Part shown: positions 43,430 to 52,385 of the stretch, piece after piece
How the letters are laid out: every line of letters starts with the position of its first letter
Position numbering within the stretch: position 1 is the first letter of the stretch
The notes under the pieces: generated by a model
Seen by the model: the letters and a program-made list of their open reading frames with translations, nothing else
What the model was told of the DNA's origin: nothing
The model's database searches: none
Made by a program: the position numbers and the translations under genes
DNA from: Ruegeria lacuscaerulensis
GTDB lineage: Bacteria > Pseudomonadota > Alphaproteobacteria > Rhodobacterales > Rhodobacteraceae
Direction: 5' to 3'
Length of the DNA stretch: 64,000 bases
Assembly (NCBI RefSeq): GCF_013033355.1
Contig: NZ_WQDY01000008.1
Coordinates: 163,529-227,528, forward strand

Positions 43430-45484
43430 TTACTGCTCCAGCCACCACTGCGAGGGGCGGTAAGGATAGGTCCAGTAGAAGTCGTAGGTTTTCGACTTGA
43501 TCGGCTTCACGTTCTTCAGGTCGTTGCGATACAGGAACGGGGCGACGATGTCGCCGACAGTGCCGATTTTCAACATGTTGTCGGTGTGGATCTTGACGAT
43601 CTCTTCGCCCAATTGGTTGCTTTCGTCGGTGCCCATTTCGACCTGAATGAACTTTTCGCTCAGATCCCATAGTTTCTGGATATCCACCGGCGGCTCGATA
43701 CCTTCGCTGCCACCGCTGGTTTTCCAGGCGGCCCAGCCGAAACCCGTGCCAGGGTTGAAGAAGTCACCGAACGGCGGGACAAAAACCGTGACGTCCTGGC
43801 TGATGGTCGGGCCGGCATTGCCGTCATATTTCCAAACGGTCAGGTCCAGGTCGTTGTTGTTGCCCGAGGCGCGGTATTCGTCCGAGGTGACCTCTTTCAA
43901 GTCAACCCGCACGCCCACGGCCGACCAGTAGTCGCGCACCAGTTCCTGCATCTTTACCGGCGCACCCTGCGAGGAATACACCAGACGCACGACCAGCGGC
44001 TTGCCGTCAGGGCGTTCCACGGTGCCGTCGCCATCTGCATCGGTCAGGCCCATTTCGGCCAGCAGAGCTTTGGCAGCCTCGGGGTCGTATCCGATGTCGC
44101 GGTTCAGCACTTCGTCCGAGACGAAGGACACGGTTTTGGGCTCGGCAGGCACGCCCTGCATCGGAGTGCCCTGACCCAGATAGACGATCTCGTTGATCTC
44201 ATCGCGGTTCATCGCCAGCGACATGGCGCGGTTGAAACGAACGTCCGAGAAGATGTCGCGCAGGACCGGATCCTGATGGGTGCGATTGAACGAGTAGAAC
44301 ACGTTCTCGCCAAAGGTCGGGGCAAAGTTGATGGTGTACCCACCATTGGCCTCGTTTTCCTTCAGCAGCGGGAAGTCTTCCAAGAAGACCGCCTGCTGTT
44401 TCCAGACCACATCCCCATTCATGATCTTGAGGTTCTGGACTTCTTTGTCGCCGACATAGGTCTCAACGATTTCGTTGATATAGGGCAACTGGTTGCCTGC
44501 GGTATCGACCTGGTGGAAATAGGGGTTGGCCACCAGTTTACGGCCCTCAGCGGTCTCTTCGACAACAATATAGCTTTCCAGCGTCGGCACCACGGCACGA
44601 CCGATCTTGGCAGCCTTGTCAGCATCTTTCAGCAGAGGGCTGGGCACGTCTTTCCAGTCGGAACCGCCGTAATAGAAGTCAACGGCAGCAGCAGCATTTT
44701 CAAAACCGTATTCCTGCGCCAGTGCTTCGGCGTTTTCGTTATGCTTGGCCATGAACTGGCCTAGGAAATGCTTGGGTTGGAACGGCTGGCCGTAGTCCAC
44801 GGCAAAGCGGTTCAGAATGCCAGGGGTCGGCACCGGGAAGGTGAATATAACGGTGGTGTCGCCAACGGCCTCGACCTGAGCCTGTTCACCTGCGAACAGC
44901 CACCGATCCGGTGTCTTATCGTACACGTCGGGATTATAGATGATATCATTCATCCAGAACTCGACGTCCTTGGCAGTAAACGGCGCGCCGTCAGACCATT
45001 TGTGCCCGGCGCGCAACGTGATGGTCAGCTGGGTATAATCGTCATTCCACGACCACGCTTTTGCTATATTGGGAACCACGGTCTGCAGATCATCAGCATA
45101 GCGCACAAAATTCACATGGCGCACCGACAGCAGGTCCGAAGTGCCGGACTCGGTCGCTTTGGACAGGCCGGTGATGGCTCCGCCATACTGACCGATTGAG
45201 TCGTAGGGCATAACGACCAAAGGCTCGACTGGCAGACGATCTGCCACTGGCCCAAGATCCGCGTTCCCCAAAATCCGGGCGTTCAAATCGGCGATCGCCG
45301 GGTTTTGTGCAAAACCCAGCTCGCACGAGGCAGCGGCCTGCAGCTCGACCAGTTCCAGCTGCTGCGGGAATACGGGTTCCAGACCCATCGGGTCGGCTAC
45401 GGTTGCAACGGGGCAGTTGGCCAGAACCGGGGTTCCCAATGTGGCCAATGCGGTGAATGAAAGGAGAGAGGTGCGAAGCTTCAT
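43430..45484 (-). CDS. Periplasmic binding protein of the dipeptide/oligopeptide-type importer (family 5)
   Basis: A 684-residue extracellular solute-binding family 5 protein, larger than DppA/OppA (about 530). Signal peptide ends near PVLA|NCP. Family text includes AKAWSWNDDYTQLTITLRAG, KWSDGAPFTAKDVEFWMNDI and RFNRAMSLAMNRDEINEIVY. The ATG at 45484 is used because AGGG is seven bases before it. The ligand cannot be inferred; peptides, opines or glycosides are all known for this family. A LysR gene just upstream reads the same way. Confidence 0.92.
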   Translation of the reverse strand: MKLRTSLLSFTALATLGTPVLANCPVATVADPMGLEPVFPQQLELVELQAAASCELGFAQNPAIADLNARILGNADLGPVADRLPVEPLVVMPYDSIGQYGGAITGLSKATESGTSDLLSVRHVNFVRYADDLQTVVPNIAKAWSWNDDYTQLTITLRAGHKWSDGAPFTAKDVEFWMNDIIYNPDVYDKTPDRWLFAGEQAQVEAVGDTTVIFTFPVPTPGILNRFAVDYGQPFQPKHFLGQFMAKHNENAEALAQEYGFENAAAAVDFYYGGSDWKDVPSPLLKDADKAAKIGRAVVPTLESYIVVEETAEGRKLVANPYFHQVDTAGNQLPYINEIVETYVGDKEVQNLKIMNGDVVWKQQAVFLEDFPLLKENEANGGYTINFAPTFGENVFYSFNRTHQDPVLRDIFSDVRFNRAMSLAMNRDEINEIVYLGQGTPMQGVPAEPKTVSFVSDEVLNRDIGYDPEAAKALLAEMGLTDADGDGTVERPDGKPLVVRLVYSSQGAPVKMQELVRDYWSAVGVRVDLKEVTSDEYRASGNNNDLDLTVWKYDGNAGPTISQDVTVFVPPFGDFFNPGTGFGWAAWKTSGGSEGIEPPVDIQKLWDLSEKFIQVEMGTDESNQLGEEIVKIHTDNMLKIGTVGDIVAPFLYRNDLKNVKPIKSKTYDFYWTYPYRPSQWWLEQ

Positions 45485-45557
45485 AGCCATCCCTGCGTTT
45501 GTGTGACGCAAGAGCGCTAGAGATGAAAGTTAACAAATTTATGATGGTTTGGTGGGT

Positions 45558-45572
45558 ATAGTGAAAAGCTAT
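45558..45572. promoter_or_regulatory. LysR-type box upstream of the importer operon
   Basis: ATAG-N7-CTAT, containing the T-N11-A core of LysR sites, lies between the LysR stop and the binding-protein start. It is a plausible activation site for the importer operon. Confidence 0.45.
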
Positions 45573-45596
45573 GTCGGATCAGTTGACATGAAATCG

Positions 45597-46478
45597 TTAC
45601 AAATGACGCTTTCCTTCAGCAATCCGGAAAAAGTTTGATACCGCAGATGTATGGCGCATAGCTGGCAGGCAGGCCAGAAAGTGGCGCGCCGTCAGGTTCT
45701 TGTCTGCAACCGGAACGAAAGCGAGCCCAGTTTCATTTTGGCATTCCTGCCCAAAAGCGACGCCAACGCCTACGCCTGTGGTTACGAGTGTTCGGATGGA
45801 TCCCCATGATCCCAGGCCCAAAATCGTGGTCAGTTTAACCCGTGCAACCTGGGCGGCGGCATCAAAAATTTGCCGTGTCGAAGAACTGGGTTCACGTTGA
45901 ATCAGCTTCAATGGTGCGACCTCGGCCCAAGAGACGGGTCCGTTGTCTGCCAAAGCATGATCTTTGGGAACAACCAGGCCGATTCTGGTTTCAGATATCT
46001 CTTTGCCCGACAGATCTGGTGGCAATTCCTTGGCAGTGATTAAACCCACGTCGAATTCGCCGGTGTAGAGTAGGGGAAGCAGGTCATGCGAGGCCAAAGC
46101 GCGGGCTGTCACGTCGACCGCTGGGAAGGCACGGACAAACTCGGATATAAAGGGCATCGCTATCTGGTACGTGGAGTAGCCTATCTGGAAGGTTCCAGAG
46201 TGCAAATTCCGAGCCTCCGTCAATCGATCGTCAATGTCATTTCGCAAGGCGATCAGCGCTTTGATGTCACCTCGTATGCTGTTCAACAAAGGTGTTGAAC
46301 TGATAACCGACCCTGACCTGTCTAGCAGTCGGCACTGATAGTGTTGCTCCAACGAATTGACGAGGTTTGACACCGTGGGCTGGGACACCCCAAGCTCTTT
46401 TGCCGCCAGGGTAAAGCTGCCCAGTCGCACGACGGATTCCAGTGCTTGTAACTGTTTGAGGCTGATCTTTGACTTCAT
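45597..46478 (-). CDS. LysR-family regulator of the importer operon
   Basis: A 293-residue LysR-type regulator with an N-terminal helix-turn-helix (LGSFTLAAKELGVSQPTVSN, about 19-38) and the two-lobed effector domain. The effector domain resembles CysB/NAC-like folds only generally. It reads toward the importer and ends 112 bases before it, so it may be co-transcribed in part, with the box at 45558 between. Upstream, 271 bases separate it from the divergent K+ channel gene. Confidence 0.9.
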   Translation of the reverse strand: MKSKISLKQLQALESVVRLGSFTLAAKELGVSQPTVSNLVNSLEQHYQCRLLDRSGSVISSTPLLNSIRGDIKALIALRNDIDDRLTEARNLHSGTFQIGYSTYQIAMPFISEFVRAFPAVDVTARALASHDLLPLLYTGEFDVGLITAKELPPDLSGKEISETRIGLVVPKDHALADNGPVSWAEVAPLKLIQREPSSSTRQIFDAAAQVARVKLTTILGLGSWGSIRTLVTTGVGVGVAFGQECQNETGLAFVPVADKNLTARHFLACLPAMRHTSAVSNFFRIAEGKRHL

Positions 46479-46749
46479 TCGACAGTGTCGTCCTATACAT
46501 CTGACAGGCGACCCAAAGTTGGATCACCAATTCTGACCATTCGTGGGTCAGCAGAAACAGCTGAGATCCAATCGCCGACTCTGGCATGTGAGTAGCATAG
46601 TGGAATTGAGTATTCCAAAAGCAACTCGAACAAAAGCTGCTTACAACTCTCACTCGATTTGCAAGGCGCGAGTGCTACAGATTTTTGTAGACGTACAAAG
46701 AAATTCAATAAACACTATGTATTTATGAAACACTTGATACTGTAGTAAT

Positions 46750-47076
46750 ATGAATTCACTAACCAGAATAACGCGAGGTGTCCGCGTTGCCCTTAAAGAT
46801 GGCAGAGTGAAGGGCCTTCTTGCCTTTACAGCCGGTATGATCCTATGGGCGTCGGTGTTTTACCGCTATGTCGAAAGTTGGAGCTGGTTAGATTCTATCT
46901 ATTTTTCTGTGGTGACAATTTCGACTGTGGGGTACGGCGACTTTTCTCCTGAAACCGCGGCAGGGAAAATCTTTACTATGTTCTACATCATTGTGGGGCT
47001 CGGTATTTTCGTAACCGCAGCGACCACTGTCGCGGATACAATTCTTTCCCAGGATGACAAGAACGAGGACGACTAG
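46750..47076 (+). CDS. Two-helix potassium channel (Ion_trans_2)
   Basis: A 108-residue channel subunit. Two membrane helices (about 22-38 and 72-92) flank the pore loop holding the selectivity filter TVGYGD at 59-64. No RCK/TrkA regulatory domain follows; the tail is short and acidic (SQDDKNEDD). Four subunits should make a K+-selective pore like KcsA-type minimal channels. Alone in its operon as far as I can see. Confidence 0.9.
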   Translation: MNSLTRITRGVRVALKDGRVKGLLAFTAGMILWASVFYRYVESWSWLDSIYFSVVTISTVGYGDFSPETAAGKIFTMFYIIVGLGIFVTAATTVADTILSQDDKNEDD

Positions 47077-47221
47077 GTTTTTGTCTCGTTGAGCCGATGT
47101 GATTTGATGCGCAGACCATAATTTGACCGGCTGGCCCCTCTGAATTCTGAATTTACGAGAGATTTCAAATTTTTGCAGAGCTACTCGAAATTTTTAAAAT
47201 TTATATATTAAGTTTTTTGAG

Positions 47222-47250
47222 TATAATGACCAAAAAACAAATGTTGGAGG
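47222..47250 (+). promoter_or_regulatory. -10 box and ribosome site of the AI-2E/HlyD/DUF2955 operon
   Basis: A perfect TATAAT (47222-47227) follows a very AT-rich stretch; no clear -35 is seen, so an UP-element-like or extended region may compensate. GGAGG (47246-47250) lies six bases before the ATG at 47257. Confidence 0.5.
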
Positions 47251-47256
47251 GATGGT

Positions 47257-48336
47257 ATGGAAAAGACTCAGGATGCGAGGATCGTCGATCTCGCAATTAG
47301 GTTACTATTTCTAGGGCTATTCCTTTATAGCGCTTTGGCGATGGTGGCCCCACTGGCGAGCGTGGTCATCTGGGCTACGATTCTATGCGTAGCGCTGTAC
47401 CCAGTTTTCGATTGGTTGCAGTCCAAGTTGGGCGGGCGGAAGAAACTTGCCACGACTATACTGGTATTGTTGGGTCTCGTTCTGACTTTGGGGCCGGTCG
47501 CTACTGCTGTATCCGGAGCGGCGGAACTTGGGTCTGAATTTGCGGAACAAGCAGACAAAGGCGAGCTTAAAGTCCCACCGGCACCCGATGGCCTACGAGA
47601 GCTTCCGCTGGTTGGAAACAAGATTGCTGAAGTCTGGGGCTTGTTTGAACGAAACCTCGATGGCGCACTTGCAAAATACGGCGCGCAGATTCTTGAGATT
47701 ACCAAATCACTGTTCGGAAGGGTGTTAAGCATCGGGCTTGGGCTCTTGGCGCTGGCCCTGTCCGTTTTGATCATGGGGGCCTTGTTCAGCCCCGGTCCAA
47801 GCCTGGTGCAAGGCCTTCAGCGTTTTGCCAACCGTATCTTTGCGCCTCGCGGTGGCGAGTTCGTGACACTGGCCGGCGCGACAATCCGCAATGTGACAAA
47901 GGGTGTGATTGGCGTTGCTGCGATTCAGGCTGTCGTTGTTTGGGTATTGTTGGCGCTGTTCGGGATTGGCTCGGCCGCAACGCTGGCGTTCATTTGCCTG
48001 ATCCTCTCGATTATCCAGATCGGCCCCGGCTTGGTTCTGCTTCCAGTAGTCATCTACGCCTGGAGCACCATGTCCGGTGGCACAGCGTTGATCTTCACCG
48101 TACTGGCCGTTCCCGTGGCGATAATGGACAGCTTCTTGAGACCTGTATTCATCTCAAAGGGCCTCGAAACTCCCATGCTGGTTATCCTTATTGGTGTTCT
48201 CGGTGGCATGATGGCGTATGGCTTGATCGGTATTTTTATGGGCCCTGTTCTGTTCGCCGTTTTCTATGAACTGTTCAAGGTCTGGATCGATGCGCCCGAA
48301 AAAGCCGAAAGCGCGGCTGAAGGAGCGGCGGAATGA
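47257..48336 (+). CDS. AI-2E family (PerM-type) transporter
   Basis: A 359-residue membrane protein with eight hydrophobic segments in the AI-2E/PerM arrangement. Family text includes LYPVFDWLQSKLGGRKKLAT near 45-64 and the second-half motif LVLLPVVIYAW with GPVLFAVFYELFKVW near the end. Members export diverse small molecules or exchange Na+/H+; the autoinducer role of the name is not general. The stop overlaps the HlyD-like start by four bases, so the three genes form a unit. Confidence 0.88.
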   Translation: MEKTQDARIVDLAIRLLFLGLFLYSALAMVAPLASVVIWATILCVALYPVFDWLQSKLGGRKKLATTILVLLGLVLTLGPVATAVSGAAELGSEFAEQADKGELKVPPAPDGLRELPLVGNKIAEVWGLFERNLDGALAKYGAQILEITKSLFGRVLSIGLGLLALALSVLIMGALFSPGPSLVQGLQRFANRIFAPRGGEFVTLAGATIRNVTKGVIGVAAIQAVVVWVLLALFGIGSAATLAFICLILSIIQIGPGLVLLPVVIYAWSTMSGGTALIFTVLAVPVAIMDSFLRPVFISKGLETPMLVILIGVLGGMMAYGLIGIFMGPVLFAVFYELFKVWIDAPEKAESAAEGAAE

Positions 48337-49397
48337 GAAAGACGATTTGGACCACCTTGGCCGTCATTCTTGTTTTCCTTGTCTGGTACCTTGTCGCTGA
48401 CCGAAAAACGCCGTTTACCGGTAATGCCAGAGTAAAGGCCATTGCGACCCAGATCGTTCCACAGGTCACCGGTACAGTGACCGAAGTTCTTGTTGAGAAT
48501 GGACAGGTCGTCTCGGCAGGTGATGTTCTGGTTCGGATTGACCCCAGGCCCTATGAAATCCAACGCGACAAGGCGGAAGCTGATCTAGAAGCGGCTACGC
48601 AGGAGGTCGGTGCATCCTCGGCAGAGGTGAGGGCCGCGCAAGCTAAATTGGCGCGGGCCCAGAGCGATCTTGATACGATGCGTCTTCAAACAGAGCGTGT
48701 GTTTGCGTTGGAAAAAAAAGGCTTGATCGCCGTTTCAAAAGCCGATGATGCCCGAGGTCAACTGACAGAGTCAGAGGCCAATTATGAGAATGCCAGAGCG
48801 GATTTGGAAAAAGCAAAGCAGAGGTTGGGCGAAGAAGGAATAGAAAACCCAAAAATTCAGCGCGCATTGGCAGCCTTGGCAGATGCAGAGCTAAACATCG
48901 AATGGACTGAACTGCGTGCCCCGGCGACGGGTGTCATATCCAATCTATTGATCGCCCCTGGTACATATGCACGGTCCGGTCAGGATCTTTTGACGTTCCT
49001 AGATGCAACCGACGTTTGGATCGAGGCGTATTTTACTGAAAACAACTTAGGTCGGGCAGAGTTGGGTTCTCCTGTTGATGTCGTATTGGATATGCACCCC
49101 GGTCAAATCATTCCAGGTGTCATTGAGAGCTTTAGCGCGGCTGTATCTTTGAGTGGTGGCGATGAGCCTGGCCAATTGGCGAGCCCGCCTAGTACCAAAG
49201 GGTTTCTGCGTGAACCAGAAAGATTCCCCGTTCGGATCGTGTTGCCGGGTTATGAGGCCGGAAGCGCCGAAGACGATCTGCGCTTTCAGCTCAACGGGCA
49301 GGCCGACGTGATTATGTATCTCAGCGACAATGGGTTCCTGAACCTCGTGGGTCGAACCTACATCCGCGTGGTTTCCATTCTGTCCTATGCGTACTGA
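48333..49397 (+). CDS. HlyD/EmrA-like membrane-fusion protein
   Basis: A 354-residue adaptor with an N-terminal anchor (about 5-22), lipoyl motifs IVPQVTGTVTEVLVENGQVVSAGDVL and LRAPATGVISNLLIAPGTYA, and a long coiled-coil hairpin (about 85-180). It resembles AaeA/EmrA-type adaptors of small-molecule exporters. It overlaps the DUF2955 gene by 11 bases. With that integral partner it likely forms an aromatic-acid or drug efflux unit. Confidence 0.9.
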   Translation: MRKTIWTTLAVILVFLVWYLVADRKTPFTGNARVKAIATQIVPQVTGTVTEVLVENGQVVSAGDVLVRIDPRPYEIQRDKAEADLEAATQEVGASSAEVRAAQAKLARAQSDLDTMRLQTERVFALEKKGLIAVSKADDARGQLTESEANYENARADLEKAKQRLGEEGIENPKIQRALAALADAELNIEWTELRAPATGVISNLLIAPGTYARSGQDLLTFLDATDVWIEAYFTENNLGRAELGSPVDVVLDMHPGQIIPGVIESFSAAVSLSGGDEPGQLASPPSTKGFLREPERFPVRIVLPGYEAGSAEDDLRFQLNGQADVIMYLSDNGFLNLVGRTYIRVVSILSYAY

Positions 49398-50421
49398 CGA
49401 CCGCCAAGCCGTTCTTCGCCTTGCGCTGGGCGTAACCGGTGTTTTTTCGATGGGTTTACTTCTGGGGTGGCCGCTTGCTGTGGTGGGGGCGGTGTTTACA
49501 GCACTGTTTTTGCAAGCCCCTGCTGCGTTGCCCTTGGCAGCCTTTGGCAAGCTGTTCGTGTTCTCGATTGGGCTGATGTTCCTATCCTTTCTGCTGTCGT
49601 CAGTTTTTGCCCCATATCCTGTTGTGTTTCTGATCCTCGTGGCCATTGGAATCATTCTGTCGTTCACTTGGTCCGTTTCCGGTGCTGGGGTTTTGCCCGG
49701 TGTTATCGCCCTAATGGGAGCATTGATGATCCCAAACCTTGTGCTTCAGTCACAGGATCTGGCATTGGTCTTGGTGTTTTGGATTCCTCTGAACCTGCTG
49801 TTCGCTGGGTTTGCAGCAACGATGATGTTTGTGCTCATACCTGCTGAACCACCGACAGCTGCCCAGCAAAAAGCAGCAGTGGCTCAGGATTTCGATCCCC
49901 ATCGGCGCATTGTCCGCATGTCACTTGTCACCGTTCCATTCGCCTTGGTTTTCTTTGTGTGGGGTGCTTCAGCGCTGCTTGTCCTGTTCTTTGTCGCACT
50001 TCTCAGCCAACAACTTGCTGCAATGCCTGCTGCGGGCAAAGCCGTAGCCAAGGCGATGTTGACGGCCAACCTGCTGGGCGCGGCGGTGTCGATCGTTTGT
50101 TATGAAGCGAATGTCATCGCACCGGTCATTTTGACACCCATATTGCTGTGCTTTTTCTTCTGCCTGACCCTTGGGGCGCTTGGCAAAACCCAAACGCCTT
50201 TGGCCGCAGCTGCCGGATCTGCTATTACAACGACCCTGATTGTCTATGGCGGATCAATCGCACCTTTTTCGGACGAGGCAGATGTCAAAAGCATTGTCCG
50301 TGTTTTGCAAGTAGCCAGCGCGGCATTCTTTGTGATCGCCGCATATATCGTGGTGGATGAGTTCTGGCCCGAAAAGAAACGTCAAAATGCCCCGCAAATT
50401 CCAGGTGTCAAAAGCCACTGA
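49387..50421 (+). CDS. DUF2955 (FUSC-like) inner-membrane protein
   Basis: A 344-residue protein made of two sets of four to five hydrophobic segments separated by a cytoplasmic stretch (about 150-178), the layout of DUF2955/fusaric-acid-resistance-like transporters. The ATG at 49387 lies inside the end of the HlyD-like gene. Together they match the AaeAB/YeeA-style efflux pairs. The 3' end overlaps the convergent HupE-like gene by 14 bases. Confidence 0.82.
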   Translation: MRTDDRQAVLRLALGVTGVFSMGLLLGWPLAVVGAVFTALFLQAPAALPLAAFGKLFVFSIGLMFLSFLLSSVFAPYPVVFLILVAIGIILSFTWSVSGAGVLPGVIALMGALMIPNLVLQSQDLALVLVFWIPLNLLFAGFAATMMFVLIPAEPPTAAQQKAAVAQDFDPHRRIVRMSLVTVPFALVFFVWGASALLVLFFVALLSQQLAAMPAAGKAVAKAMLTANLLGAAVSIVCYEANVIAPVILTPILLCFFFCLTLGALGKTQTPLAAAAGSAITTTLIVYGGSIAPFSDEADVKSIVRVLQVASAAFFVIAAYIVVDEFWPEKKRQNAPQIPGVKSH

Positions 50422-51409
50422 TGCGTTCGACAAGCCAATAGACTGACACCGCGCCGATCACGTAGCCGGTGGTTGGCGTCGCTATCATGTGGAGGCGCGA
50501 ACTTGCCGCCGGAGCTAACATTCGCCAGATAAATACCACTAAGGATAGTGCCGCAATAAACGCCAGCTGGCCTCCTTCGACACCAAGATTAAACGCAAGC
50601 AGCGCCGCCGGAATATCCTGAGCGGGCAACCCAATTTCGGACAGAGCGCCAGCAAAGCCCAGCCCGTGTAACAGGCCAAAGCAGAAGCTGACGATCCATG
50701 GGTATTGTTCCGCCAATCTGATCTTCCCTTCTTTGCGTTTGAGTATTTCAAGGGCCAAAAAAACGATGGATAGCGCGATTATCGCTTCGACAGGCCCGGA
50801 AGGGACCCGCAGAACCCCCAGGGTTGCCATCGCAAGCGTCAGGGAATGAGCTACGGTGAAAGCCGTAATTGCCCCCACCAATCGCCACGGATCGCGCACG
50901 AGTATGAACAAGGCAAAGACAAACAAAAGGTGGTCGACGCCTTCCAGGATGTGTTGGAAACCTAACCAGAAATAGGTGCTCATGGTCGACCAGGTGGAGG
51001 GGCTTTCCGGGATTGTCAGTGACGTTGTGTCGGGTGTGAACCGCATGGTTTTGGGTGCACCGTTCAAAGGTTGTATGCGTAACAGAACATCATTTCGCTG
51101 TCGGCCTAACCCCTCGATTGAAACGACCTGACCCGCCAACGGGACATCGCATTCGGCAACCCAAGTGGATACCCAAGCGACATTGTCTGCGGTCAGACCG
51201 GTACTGCGCGCCGGAGAGCATTGTCCGGGTAAGACAGCATCAATTTCCATGGGCTCACCATTCACATCCGGAACGCGCCAGAGGATTTGCCATGTTTCCG
51301 GACCCAATTGGCGAAGGTCCAGAAACCCCGGGTCAAGCGCGTGTGGGTTTCCGCGCTGCGGTACACAGCAAAGCCAGAGGGCGAACAAGATGTGCAGGCA
51401 CAGCTTCAC
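50408..51409 (-). CDS. HupE/UreJ-like membrane protein
   Basis: A 333-residue protein: signal peptide, an exported beta domain (about 25-140; QIL-WRVPDVNGEPM text), then a C-terminal six-helix domain with FQHILEGVDHLLFVFAL (His and Asp of the metal-transport motif), FTVAHSLTLA and FGLLHGLGFAGAL. HupE/UreJ domains are linked to nickel or other metal uptake, but this long-N-terminal type is uncharacterised. The start is GTG at 51409, overlapping the PpiC-like stop (GTGA). Confidence 0.82.
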   Translation of the reverse strand: MKLCLHILFALWLCCVPQRGNPHALDPGFLDLRQLGPETWQILWRVPDVNGEPMEIDAVLPGQCSPARSTGLTADNVAWVSTWVAECDVPLAGQVVSIEGLGRQRNDVLLRIQPLNGAPKTMRFTPDTTSLTIPESPSTWSTMSTYFWLGFQHILEGVDHLLFVFALFILVRDPWRLVGAITAFTVAHSLTLAMATLGVLRVPSGPVEAIIALSIVFLALEILKRKEGKIRLAEQYPWIVSFCFGLLHGLGFAGALSEIGLPAQDIPAALLAFNLGVEGGQLAFIAALSLVVFIWRMLAPAASSRLHMIATPTTGYVIGAVSVYWLVERISGF

Positions 51410-52236
51410 TGACCAGCCTCGTGGTCAGGTGGCATTTCCACTTGGTATCCAGCCGCAAAGCTCTCGTATTGGGCTTGTGTCAGTTTTTCACCTGTTTCGC
51501 GGCGCCACTCCCGCAACACAGTATCGCGTATTGCTTCCAGGGGCGGTACCTGGCCGGCCTCAGACGCGGTAACCCGGACAAAATGCAGCCCATACCCCGA
51601 TTGTACCGGACCGGACCAAACCATTGGCTCCAAATCTTGGATAGCGGCAGAAAACCCGCGGCCAAAGGTGGAGTCTACCACGTTCATTGCTGACAACGGC
51701 ATCGTACTGAGCAAAAGAGAAGAGATGCCAAGGCTTGACCAATCCTCTTTGGCATTCAACGCAGACAGGGTCTGGGCGATCTGGCTCTGTTCAGGGGATT
51801 CACCCAAAAAAACCTGATCGAACGCGACCATAGAAGGGGTTTCGAAGCGGGTCGAATTATCCGCGAGATAGGATCGCAGTACGGCGTCTTCTGGCGTCAC
51901 AGACGATGCTATGGCCCCGGTCAGGAAGTCCATCTTTTGCACAAGCCGCGCCCGGATCACCTGATCGCCACGATCCAATCCAAGCTTTCTTGCTTCGCGT
52001 ACAAGCACCTCTTCCCGGACCAAATCGCCTATCAACACCTGTAGTTCGGCGTCGTCGGGTGCCCGTTTTCGCATTTGTTCAAATCGTGTGGCCAGTAGGG
52101 CGACGTCTTCCGCGCCAATCGTGATCGTTTCGACGTTCTCGGCTGTTTCCTCTTCCGGAGACACCCAATAAAACCAGCCAAAGATAGCTATTCCAATCAG
52201 AATGAAATGGAATAGAGGCTCTCTCATTACCCGCAT
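51406..52236 (-). CDS. PpiC-type peptidyl-prolyl isomerase, membrane-anchored
   Basis: A 276-residue periplasmic foldase anchored by one helix (about 8-27). It has SurA-like helices (EEVLVREARKLGLDRGDQVIRARLVQK) and a parvulin domain (about 120-235), with SGYGLHFVRV near its end. I start at the ATG at 52236, since TAAGG is six bases upstream. Lies between DUF3604 and HupE-like genes, coupled to the latter. It may help fold the exported DUF3604 protein or the HupE-like N domain; this is inferred from location. Confidence 0.83.
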   Translation of the reverse strand: MRVMREPLFHFILIGIAIFGWFYWVSPEEETAENVETITIGAEDVALLATRFEQMRKRAPDDAELQVLIGDLVREEVLVREARKLGLDRGDQVIRARLVQKMDFLTGAIASSVTPEDAVLRSYLADNSTRFETPSMVAFDQVFLGESPEQSQIAQTLSALNAKEDWSSLGISSLLLSTMPLSAMNVVDSTFGRGFSAAIQDLEPMVWSGPVQSGYGLHFVRVTASEAGQVPPLEAIRDTVLREWRRETGEKLTQAQYESFAAGYQVEMPPDHEAGQ

Positions 52237-52385
52237 AGGCAACCTTACTTAAACTGTTGTCCGGCACCGGATAGGCGACCCTTACAAATGGGCTTGGCAA
52301 CCGCGCCGCTGCCCATTCCAAGCGTCAAAAATGCTTGTGGTGCAGAAATTTCTGCCCTTGATACAAGAAACTCAGCCAAACTTGG